Assembly: GCA_002438345.1 (NCBI GenBank)
Contig: DJUJ01000058.1
Coordinates: 825-6,910, forward strand
Source of the DNA: Paenibacillus sp. UBA6285
Lineage (GTDB): Bacteria; Bacillota; Bacilli; Paenibacillales; Paenibacillaceae
Length of the DNA stretch: 6,086 nucleotides
Direction: 5' to 3'
Of the stretch, positions 1 through 6,086 are shown one piece after another. Under the pieces are notes generated by a model. The model ran no database searches, had not been told where the DNA came from, and saw nothing but the letters and a program-made list of their open reading frames with translations. The position numbers were made by a program, and so were the translations under genes. Every line of letters starts with the position of its first letter. Position 1 is the stretch's first letter.

Positions 1-450
1 GCCATACAGGAAATCGTCAAGGAAGTGACAGCTAAATATCCAGCAGAAGATTTGATTACGCGTCGTGATGTAGTCTCGGGTGAGATTAGTCAGCATTTAA
101 CTACTAGGCTGGCAAAATATGACCTTATCGTCAACGATATTAACATCGTTAACTTTAAATTCTCGGAGGCGTTCAATCAGTCGATTGAAGCGAAACAGGT
201 CGCTCAGCAGCAGGCGCTAAAGGCGGAGAACGATCTCCGGCGGATTGAAATCGAAGCGAAGCAAAAGATCGCACAAGCTCAAGCAGAAGCGGAATCTTTA
301 AGACTTAAGAAGCAGGAGGTTACACCTGAGCTGGTGCAGCTGAAGCAAATAGAGGTCCAAGAGAAGGCGCTAGAAAAATGGAACGGCGTGCTGCCGTCAG
401 TAACAGGGGGAGCCACTCCGTTTGTGGATATTCAATCCCTGACTAAGTAA
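1..450 (+). CDS. SPFH/prohibitin-family protein, 3' part only
   Basis: The reading frame is open from base 1 to the TAA at 448-450, so the gene starts left of the window and only its last 149 residues are visible. Residues 1-58 of the fragment look like the end of an SPFH (band 7/prohibitin) domain, including the typical stretch DINIVNFKFSEAFNQSIEAK. Residues 59-104 form an Ala/Glu/Gln/Lys-rich helix (VAQQQALKAENDLRR, then IAQAQAEAESLRLKK) of the kind that makes coiled coils in prohibitins. The tail carries PELVQLKQIE and ends in a short Gly/Thr/Pro segment. Family members are anchored in the membrane by an N-terminal segment, not visible here, and assemble into scaffolds that organise membrane microdomains and protease partners. 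No internal start should be used: the GTG at 25 lies inside the domain. It is followed by a hairpin and appears unlinked to deoC. The family call is fairly sure; the exact role is not. Confidence 0.85.
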   Translation, partial: AIQEIVKEVTAKYPAEDLITRRDVVSGEISQHLTTRLAKYDLIVNDINIVNFKFSEAFNQSIEAKQVAQQQALKAENDLRRIEIEAKQKIAQAQAEAESLRLKKQEVTPELVQLKQIEVQEKALEKWNGVLPSVTGGATPFVDIQSLTK

Positions 451-471
451 TTTATGATTGGATTTATGAAC

Positions 472-517
472 ATATAGAAGAGCTCTCCTTCAATAGAAGC
501 AGGGCTCTCTTCTATAT
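472..517. terminator. Imperfect hairpin after the prohibitin-like gene
   Basis: Twenty-one bases past the stop codon, ATATAGAAGAG (472-482) pairs perfectly with CTCTTCTATAT (507-517). Shifting the pairing with a 2-nt bulge gives about 15 pairs. The structure is nearly symmetric and lacks a good U-tract on either strand, so it may be a weak or bidirectional terminator. Confidence 0.5.
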
Positions 518-859
518 TAAGAAGGGATTTGCCAGCAAGCGCCAACCGACTAGAAAAAGGCATAATCCTCACGGTTGATTCGCCCGTCTGCGACTCCACG
601 TTGAAAAGCGAAAAAAGGACTACAAGTACCTGTGTAGGATTGGCTCGATGTACTTGCCCATAATATGGAAATTCTATGAACGATAATCTTTAGATACGAC
701 ATGCTCCGGATAGTAATAAGTAGATTGGCGGATGGTATGTGTCCTAAATGAATAAACGCTTACTATCTTTGAAAAGATAATGCAGGGAATATAACCTACT
801 CCAAGTCTGTTCATGCGAGTTAACCGAGGCTTGAGGAGAGTGTGATCGTCCTGTCGACT
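518..859. other. Intergenic stretch without a recognisable gene
   Basis: I find no gene here on either strand. A reverse-strand ORF of 63 codons (674-865) has no family resemblance or ribosome binding site that I can support. The stretch holds two small structural items: overlapping inverted repeats at 620-656 and a 16-bp palindrome at 764-779. It could be a decayed gene remnant or an extended upstream region of deoC. Confidence 0.5.
764..779. repeat. 16-bp palindrome upstream of deoC
   Basis: TATCTTT (764-770) and AAAGATA (773-779) are perfect inverted copies separated by GA. The palindrome lies about 80 bp upstream of the proposed deoC promoter. Its size suits a dimeric regulator's operator, but I do not recognise it as a known site and no U-tract follows. 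Confidence 0.4.
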
Positions 860-887
860 TTGCAAAGCAGAGTTCTATTGGTATGAT
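860..887 (+). promoter_or_regulatory. Probable sigma-A promoter of deoC, extended -10
   Basis: A -35-like TTGCAA (860-865, 4 of 6 to TTGACA) is followed after 16 bp by TATGAT (882-887, 5 of 6 to TATAAT). A TG at 879-880 sits one base before the -10 hexamer, the extended -10 arrangement common in Gram-positive bacteria. Transcription would start near 894, leaving a leader of about 40 nt before the deoC start. Confidence 0.5.
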
Positions 888-920
888 TACAGAGATGAAA
901 AATTCTACTATCCAAATCAT

Positions 921-925
921 GGAGG
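921..925 (+). promoter_or_regulatory. Ribosome binding site that fixes the deoC start at 936
   Basis: GGAGG at 921-925 lies one base before an in-frame ATG at 927, which is too close to serve it. It lies ten bases before the in-frame ATG at 936, an acceptable spacing. The 936 start gives [16 protein letters not shown], matching usual DeoC N-termini. Confidence 0.7.
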
Positions 926-935
926 AATGACAAAA

Positions 936-1613
936 ATGAGTGAAATTACACTATCGGGGATCATTGATCATACACTGCTTAAAGCAGATGCACGGAAAGA
1001 AGACATCATTAAATTGGCAGAGGAAGCGAAAGCCTATAAGTTTGCCTCGGTCTGCGTAAACCCTGCTTGGGTAGCTACTGCCCATGAAGTGTTGAAGGAT
1101 ACGCCTGAGGTTAAAGTATGTACAGTGATCGGCTTCCCGCTCGGATCCTCGACAACAGAGACCAAAGCATTCGAGACTACCAACGCAATCGCTAATGGTG
1201 CGGGCGAAGTGGACATGGTCATCAACATCGGAGCACTGAAAGATGGTGACGATGAACTAGTTAAACGTGATATTGCAGCAGTTGTAGAAGCAGCTCGTGG
1301 CAAAGCATTGACTAAGGTCATCATCGAGACCTGTTTACTAACGGAAGAAGAAAAAGTCCGTGCCTGCAAGCTTTCTGTTGAAGCTGGAGCAGACTTCGTA
1401 AAAACATCCACAGGATTCTCTACAGGTGGGGCAACGAAGGAAGATATCGCGCTAATGCGTGCAACAGTTGGACCTAATGTGGGTGTGAAGGCTTCCGGTG
1501 GTGTGCGTAGTGCGGAAGACGCACAAGTAATGGTACAAGCAGGTGCAAGCCGTATTGGTACTAGCGGCGGTGTAGCGATTGCTAAGGGAGAAACAAGTCA
1601 AAGCAATTACTAA
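936..1613 (+). CDS. deoC: Deoxyribose-phosphate aldolase
   Basis: This cytosolic class I aldolase splits 2-deoxy-D-ribose 5-phosphate into glyceraldehyde 3-phosphate and acetaldehyde, the last step in using deoxyribose from deoxynucleosides. The 225 residues match the usual 220-225 of short bacterial DeoC and form one TIM barrel. Visible signatures are IIDHTLLK (9-16), CVNPAWV (40-46), VIGFPLG (64-70), the acidic catalytic residue in EVDMVINIG (D93), the Schiff-base lysine in FVKTSTGF (K156) and the second active-site lysine in GVKASGGVR (K185). All key residues are present. The phosphate-site region ends [15 protein letters not shown] longer reading from the ATG at 927 adds three residues but is disfavoured by ribosome-binding-site spacing. 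The gene appears monocistronic, with its own promoter and terminator; no pdp, nupC, deoB or deoR neighbour is visible. Confidence 0.97.
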   Translation: MSEITLSGIIDHTLLKADARKEDIIKLAEEAKAYKFASVCVNPAWVATAHEVLKDTPEVKVCTVIGFPLGSSTTETKAFETTNAIANGAGEVDMVINIGALKDGDDELVKRDIAAVVEAARGKALTKVIIETCLLTEEEKVRACKLSVEAGADFVKTSTGFSTGGATKEDIALMRATVGPNVGVKASGGVRSAEDAQVMVQAGASRIGTSGGVAIAKGETSQSNY

Positions 1614-1632
1614 AAGACGATAAGTAAATCGG

Positions 1633-1681
1633 TAGCGGTGAGATAAGGTGGACAAGCTTTATCCGCCGCTATTCTTTTTTT
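1633..1681 (+). terminator. Intrinsic terminator of deoC
   Basis: Twenty bases after the stop codon, TAGCGGTGAGATAA (1633-1646) pairs with TTATCCGCCGCTA (1659-1671) through 13 pairs, with one G-U pair and a bulged A. The tract TTCTTTTTTTATT follows. This is a strong factor-independent terminator. Confidence 0.88.
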
Positions 1682-1755
1682 ATTGCGTAGACGTGCTCTA
1701 CAAGATACATATGGTTATGTCTGCTTAAAGACTTCTATTGAAGCGTTATCTGATT

Positions 1756-1794
1756 TTGTCGGACGCTGTTTAGTTCATAAAATTTAAATATAAT
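1756..1794 (+). promoter_or_regulatory. Possible promoter region of the metY-like gene
   Basis: The best spaced pair is TTGTCG (1756-1761, 4 of 6) and TAAAAT (1778-1783, 5 of 6) with a 16-bp spacer. A perfect TATAAT also occurs at 1789-1794 but has no good -35 at the right distance. Either would give a leader of about 110-120 nt. I see no S-box (SAM riboswitch) or T-box elements in that leader. Confidence 0.35.
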
Positions 1795-1897
1795 AATTCG
1801 CACCGGAATGATGAGATTTTTTTCTTTTCAAATGATGTCGTTTATGAGAGAATGGGTACAATTCTTATTTGTTAAAGATTTCTATTCTTATTTATAA

Positions 1898-3205
<1,308 letters not shown>

Positions 3206-3220
3206 GACAATAAAGTTCAA

Positions 3221-3259
3221 GAGAGGCATCTGCTGCTATGCGGCGATGTCTTTTTTTTT
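3221..3259 (+). terminator. Intrinsic terminator of metY
   Basis: Sixteen bases past the stop codon, GGCATC plus GCTGC (3225-3236, with a bulged T) pairs with GCGGC plus GATGTC (3240-3250) around a three-base TAT loop, including two G-U pairs. Nine consecutive T residues (3251-3259) follow. This is a textbook intrinsic terminator. Confidence 0.93.
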
Positions 3260-3347
3260 GTGCTTCAAAAAGGCTAAATTATTCACCTTGTTGGCAACGC
3301 TTGCATATTTCATGGGAGATTACCGTATTTATAAGTGAGGTAATAAA

Positions 3348-3428
3348 ATGTCGGTGGCACTATGTTCATTAACTTGGCGTACCGGCAGCAATCCAAAGAT
3401 AAAGGGTGGGTGCGAAGATGAAGGGTGA
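3348..3428 (+). CDS. Possible 26-codon leader ORF overlapping the next gene
   Basis: ATG 3348 is preceded by GTGAGGT about eight bases upstream and opens a 26-codon frame (MSVALCSLTWRTGSNPKIKG, then six residues) that stops at TGA 3426-3428. The stop lies just inside the next gene, whose ATG is at 3418 in another frame. The arrangement would suit translational coupling. I recognise no family, membrane segment or runs of one amino acid of the attenuator kind. It could equally be chance. Confidence 0.25.
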   Translation: MSVALCSLTWRTGSNPKIKGGCEDEG

Positions 3429-4485
3429 ACGTCAGCAGGATGTTTTTCGGAGTAGTGAAGAGCGCCCGTTCAAGTTCATGTATAAGGCTGGTGATCGGGC
3501 TGTAGGGATGGAAATGAGCCAAGCCGGATCCGTAGCCTCCGCTGCCGCAGAATTTATCGCCGGAGTAGAGCAGAGAGATGTCGTAGAACCTTTGAACCGT
3601 TCTTATTTTAAGCGGCCCGGGGAACAGTCGGCATTCTTAGTGCTGCGCGAAGGACGAGAAGAACGCCCTACTGCACGGGAAGGTGCAAGATCCGTTCAAG
3701 CCGGTCCTTGTCTGATACGAAGTGAGGAATGGCTGCTCGAACCTGAACTGTTCTGTCTTTATGAAAACTGGTTATCCAGTGAAGATGAACTGCAGGCTAG
3801 TCGAATTCTGCAGCGAATTTATTATCGATTACAAGCAGCGACTGAAGCGCTGCTGGAATCACCGGATGGTGAATGGGCAGCGGTCACCCTGCTGCATCCA
3901 GAGGAGCTTGCGGCGCAGCCCGCAAAGCTCGCCGCGCTTCAGGACGCGCAGCTCGAAGCGCTTTTCACTGCGGTGGCGGAGAGCCAGCGGCAAGGCGGCG
4001 ATTGCCGCTTGGACCTGCTGGCAGCCTACACCGCAAGCGGAGCCGAATTCGCGGCGAAGCGCGAATTCATCGAAGTCGTGGCCGATCAGACGCTCGGCCA
4101 CGCTTATGCGGCGGCGTGCCGCATCGGGGCGCTGATCGCGCCCGATGTGGAACCCTCCGCCGCCGCGGAAATCGCGCGCATCGCCGATTTCCTAGTGCTC
4201 GACGGCGCGGCGAGCGAGCTCGCGCCGGAAGGGACCGCCGCAGAGGGCTTCGCCCTGGCGGCGGGGGAGATCTTTGCCGCCGTGCGGAGCGTGAAGCCGG
4301 CGGCGGTAGTTCTCGCCGCGGGGACTCCGGCGGCGTCGGCTTTGGCCGATCTGTATCGGATCGGCCTGAGCGGGATCTTTTGCAGCGCGGGTCAGCGGAC
4401 CGAAGCGCTACTTAGAGCAGCCTGCCTGATCTGGATCGCCAGGCAGCAGGAAACACTGGATACTGCCGCCGGTGGAAGGCAGTAA
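3418..4485 (+). CDS. Protein with a degenerate PEP-utilising-enzyme barrel; function unknown
   Basis: The 355-residue product starts at ATG 3418, chosen because AAAGGGTGG (3401-3409) lies eight bases upstream; a GTG at 3406 sits inside that site. Residues 1-160 are not recognised. Residues 178-341 can be aligned by eye with the C-terminal TIM barrel of pyruvate phosphate dikinase and PTS enzyme I: AQLEALFTAVAES, EFAAKREFIEVVADQ, RIGALI and EIARIADFLVLDG, then LYRIGLSGIFCSA, in the same order and spacing. Catalytic positions appear lost. The acidic residue of the IGTMIE motif is A, the GTND motif is replaced by GAAS, and the CGE motif reads AAG. There is no N-terminal ATP-grasp or swivelling His domain. 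This suggests a non-catalytic PEP-barrel relative, perhaps a binding or regulatory protein. GC content jumps from about 43% (3721-3840) to 72-80% (3901-3960, 4201-4260) roughly where the barrel begins. The gene is surely real; the family call is moderate. Confidence 0.75.
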   Translation: MKGERQQDVFRSSEERPFKFMYKAGDRAVGMEMSQAGSVASAAAEFIAGVEQRDVVEPLNRSYFKRPGEQSAFLVLREGREERPTAREGARSVQAGPCLIRSEEWLLEPELFCLYENWLSSEDELQASRILQRIYYRLQAATEALLESPDGEWAAVTLLHPEELAAQPAKLAALQDAQLEALFTAVAESQRQGGDCRLDLLAAYTASGAEFAAKREFIEVVADQTLGHAYAAACRIGALIAPDVEPSAAAEIARIADFLVLDGAASELAPEGTAAEGFALAAGEIFAAVRSVKPAAVVLAAGTPAASALADLYRIGLSGIFCSAGQRTEALLRAACLIWIARQQETLDTAAGGRQ

Positions 4486-4570
4486 CACAATAACGAAGTG
4501 GCTGTCTCATAAGCCGCTTTCTCTTATGAATGAGACGATCCGTTTCATTTAGAATCGGTAAAAAGGCAGT

Positions 4571-4617
4571 AGAGCAGTGATTCTCCCGTTATTGGAGAAT
4601 CGCTGCTCTTTGTTTTT
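4571..4617 (+). terminator. Strong intrinsic terminator after the PEP-barrel-like gene
   Basis: AGAGCAGTGATTCTCC and GGAGAATCGCTGCTCT pair along 16 bases with a single G-U pair and a seven-base loop. TTGTTTTT follows. It sits about 85 bases past the stop codon at 4485. Confidence 0.93.
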
Positions 4618-4846
4618 GGTCGTTGGCTGCCTGCTTCAACAGTGAAATCATCATCCGCTGAGGCATACGGACCCAGATGATGTTACTTGCATGTTTTATG
4701 CTTTTGGAGCATAGTTTCGGACTCCAATGACGTTATTCCTTAGGATAAGGTTCAATGGTTCAGCATCTTCATTGATTTTACATAAAAAGGATAATCGAAT
4801 TGGCGGCTCGAATCTATTAGCATCCTACTGAAATGAGGCGCTGCAC
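4618..4846. other. Non-coding stretch before the aroB-like pseudogene
   Basis: Together with 4486-4570 this makes a gap of about 360 bases holding one clear terminator. The rest contains two modest inverted repeats: CATCATC/GATGATG (4649-4655, 4676-4682) and TTGGAG/CTCCAA (4704-4709, 4722-4727). I see no ORF, RNA gene or recognisable riboswitch, and no convincing promoter for the gene that follows. Confidence 0.45.
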
Positions 4847-5721
4847 ATGTCCGCAAATTTTAGAGTTGCCCTGAAGAAGGTTGTTGATTATTCCTACGAC
4901 ATTGAGATCGGAGGCGGTGCAGTAACCGATTTGGGAGGTTTTCTTGCGGGTACGATTGCCGTGGAGTGCCGAGTCTGAACTATGCAACTACTCTTTTAGC
5001 GGCAGCAGATGCATCCATTGGCGGAAAAACAGGCGTGAATACTCCGGTGGCCACCAATCTTATCGGTGTATTTCATCAACCTAAAAAGGTGTATATCGAC
5101 TTGGCAGCTTGGAGAACACTTCCGGTTCGTGAGTTGCGTAGTGGCTTAGCTGAAACGATCAAACATGCCTGCATCGCTGATGCGGGATTTTTCGAGTTTT
5201 TGGAGCGGAATATGGATAAAGTAGTCACCTCCGAAGGTGAACTTGTACTAGATCGAGAAGTTTGTCAACGGATTGCACTTCACAATTGTGAGATCAAATA
5301 TGGTGTAGTAGAGAAGGATGAGCTAGAGAGTAACCTGCGTCAAATTCTTAATCTGGGGCATACCGCAGGTCGAGCACTAGAGGCTTTAAGTGGCTATGAA
5401 TTGTTGCATGGTGAAGCAATTGCGATAGGCCTTGCTATTCAGGTACGGCTGGCAGAGCAAATGGGATTTGTATCTTCTGATGAGAAGCTGCGTGTGATTG
5501 CATTACTACAGAAAGCAGGTCTGCCAACCGAAATCCCAGCAACTATTACAGACAGAATGCTAATCAACAAAATGTACACAGATAAAAAAGTGCGTAAAGG
5601 GCTTATACGGTTTGTGTTGCAAGAGGGAATCGGCTCGATGAAACGTTTTGAGGATGGATCTTATTCGACTCCAGTTGAAGAGCGAGTCCTAACAGAACTT
5701 TTAGAAAAAGTTCGCCACTAA
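4847..5721 (+). pseudogene. aroB: Broken 3-dehydroquinate synthase-family gene (internal deletion plus frameshift)
   Basis: An intact homologue would be an NAD- and metal-dependent sugar-phosphate cyclase, typically making 3-dehydroquinate for the shikimate pathway. ATG 4847, with TGAGG (4834-4838) upstream, opens FRVALKKVVDYSYDIEIG, a typical N-terminal strand. This runs directly into GGAVTDLGGFLAGT, a motif normally found about 80-90 residues later, so much of the NAD-binding domain is missing. The frame then stops at 4976-4978. The family sequence continues in another frame to the TAA at 5719-5721 (RGVPSLNYATTLLAAADAS, then GGKTGVN). One extra T at about 4954/4955 would restore AGTYCRGVP, the expected spacing. 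The remainder is undamaged: metal ligands in GLAETIKH (Glu codon 5152), LNLGHTAG (His codon 5359) and LLHGEA (His codon 5407), and the lysine pair in TDKKV. An ORF from GTG 4966 (251 residues) has no ribosome binding site and would lack NAD binding. The repaired product would be about 291 residues against roughly 370-390. Sequencing or assembly error remains possible for the frameshift. Confidence 0.85.
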
Positions 5722-5813
5722 GCGGGCACCTACACCTATTTTGAAATTTATGGTGGTTAGCCGAATAGATAGGCTTTACTTTTTCATTCCTGGTGGTATT
5801 ATTAAAATATAAG

Positions 5814-5841
5814 TTGCACTAAGGAAATATAGTTGTACTAT
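5814..5841 (+). promoter_or_regulatory. Possible promoter next to the Fur box
   Basis: TTGCAC (5814-5819, 3 of 6) and TACTAT (5836-5841, 4 of 6) are separated by 16 bp. The match is modest. Its weight comes from position: a Fur-box match begins four bases downstream, where a repressor would block initiation. Confidence 0.3.
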
Positions 5842-5844
5842 TGC

Positions 5845-5863
5845 AACAATGATTATCATTCTC
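5845..5863. promoter_or_regulatory. Fur box (ferric uptake regulator operator)
   Basis: The 19 bases match the classical consensus GATAATGATTATCATTATC at 16 positions. Read as the 7-1-7 Bacillus form (TGATAAT-N-ATTATCA), 5850-5864 matches 13 of 14 positions. A Fur-family repressor (Fur, or possibly Zur or PerR, which bind related sites) would repress the adjacent promoter when metal is replete. The controlled gene is not in the window and probably lies to the right. Confidence 0.6.
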
Positions 5864-5882
5864 ATCACCTATAGTTATCAAT

Positions 5883-5913
5883 CATGCTGTCCCGGCTAAG
5901 CCGGGGCAGCATG
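5883..5913. terminator. GC-rich hairpin, probable terminator
   Basis: CATGCTGTCCCGGC and GCCGGGGCAGCATG pair along 14 bases with one G-U pair and a TAA loop. Only a short, delayed T-run (TTTT at 5919-5922) follows. It could end transcription from the aroB-like locus about 160 bases upstream, or act on a transcript starting at the Fur-box promoter. The nearly perfect symmetry means it could work on either strand. Confidence 0.6.
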
Positions 5914-5931
5914 TGTCATTTTAGGGGTCTT

Positions 5932-5950
5932 AATAATGGCTCTCATTCTC
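5932..5950. promoter_or_regulatory. Second, weaker Fur-box-like site
   Basis: These bases match 14 of 19 positions of the classical Fur consensus and share the half-site TCATTCTCA with the stronger box 87 bp upstream. Paired Fur sites are common at iron-regulated promoters. On its own this match would be weak. Confidence 0.3.
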
Positions 5951-5960
5951 ACTTGGCAGA

Positions 5961-6086
5961 AGTAAACCTCCACAAAACAAAGCGTATGCTCACGAAGCAA
6001 GTTTTGTTGCGAAGAGAAGACAATAAGTAATCCTTCACAAAACAAAACGTATGCTTTCGAAGCGAGTTTTGTTGCGAAGAGAAGAC
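5961..6086. repeat. 65-bp tandem repeat with internal palindrome, two copies, cut by the window edge
   Basis: Copy 1 covers 5961-6025 and copy 2 starts at 6026 and is cut at 6086. Over the 61 shared positions, 55 are identical. Each copy holds an inverted repeat: AACAAAAC (6041-6048) with GTTTTGTT (6066-6073) in copy 2, and AACAAAGC (5976-5983) with GTTTTGTT (6001-6008) in copy 1, where the changed base still pairs as G-U. An inner stem GCTT-TCG-AAGC is visible in copy 2. There is no ORF in it. It is likely a dispersed palindromic element of the host genome or a structured leader; further copies may lie to the right. Confidence 0.8.

Noticed and set aside
674..865. Reverse-strand ORF of 63 codons upstream of deoC
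   Set aside because: It has no family resemblance and no convincing ribosome binding site, and it overlaps the likely deoC promoter.
1034..1411. Long reverse-strand ORF opposite deoC
   Set aside because: It lies wholly within a certain gene and its Ser/Thr/Ala-rich product looks like an antisense shadow.
3873..4415. Alternative-frame ORF of 180 codons inside the PEP-barrel-like gene
   Set aside because: It is very rich in Arg, Gly and Ala, as expected for a frame shadow of GC-rich DNA, and it has no start signals.
4950..4960. Frameshift explained by loss of one TACG unit (4 bp)
   Set aside because: This would restore TYDCRG, one residue longer than the family's TYxRG spacing. Loss of a single T gives the correct spacing and is simpler.
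4946..4960. Programmed ribosomal frameshifting in the aroB-like gene
   Set aside because: No slippery heptamer or stimulating structure is visible, and the large internal deletion already disables the protein.
4966..5721. Treating the 251-codon ORF as a functional short synthase
   Set aside because: The GTG start has no ribosome binding site, and recognisable family sequence continues upstream in another frame.
5757..5787. Small AGCC/GGCT hairpin with T-rich tail after the aroB-like gene
   Set aside because: Only four to five pairs with a nine-base loop, too weak to call a terminator.
5936..5965. Nine-codon ORF (MALILTWQK) just before the repeats
   Set aside because: The ribosome binding site is poor and the frame is short enough to be chance.
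5961..6086. CRISPR array
   Set aside because: The copies are nearly identical along the full 65-bp period with no variable spacers, and no cas gene is present.

Overview
The window looks like chromosomal DNA of a Paenibacillus-like member of the Bacillota. The grounds are strong GGAGG-type ribosome binding sites, intrinsic terminators with U-tracts, a base composition near 45-50% in most genes, and the flavour of the encoded proteins. This assignment is by impression, not by database search. All genes lie on the + strand and most have their own terminator, so the region reads as a row of separate transcription units rather than one operon.

Layout. 1-450 is the 3' end of an SPFH/prohibitin-family membrane-scaffold gene, followed by a hairpin. 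451-926 is mostly non-coding and ends in a plausible extended -10 promoter for deoC (936-1613, deoxyribose-phosphate aldolase), which is closed by a good terminator. 1913-3205 is a complete PLP-dependent O-acetylhomoserine sulfhydrylase (metY type) with its own promoter region and terminator. 3418-4485 encodes a protein of uncertain role. Its C-terminal half resembles the PEP-binding TIM barrel of pyruvate phosphate dikinase but has lost the metal-binding and catalytic residues. That half also has a much higher GC content than the first half. A 26-codon ORF overlaps its start. A strong terminator follows at 4571-4617.

4847-5721 is a broken aroB-like gene (3-dehydroquinate synthase family). 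The start and the whole C-terminal part are recognisable, but about 80-90 codons are missing near the N-terminus and a one-base frameshift lies at about 4954/4955.

5722-6086 is regulatory or repetitive DNA: a strong Fur-box match next to a possible promoter, a GC-rich hairpin, a second weaker Fur-like site, and two copies of a 65-bp tandem repeat with an internal palindrome that runs off the window edge. These sites probably belong to an iron-regulated gene beyond the right edge.

The intact genes cover nucleoside or deoxyribose catabolism (deoC), homocysteine/methionine synthesis (metY) and membrane organisation (prohibitin-like). No shared pathway links them. I found no convincing new multi-gene system. 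The points most worth a second look are the degenerate PEP-barrel protein, the doubly damaged aroB paralogue and the Fur-site/repeat region at the right edge.
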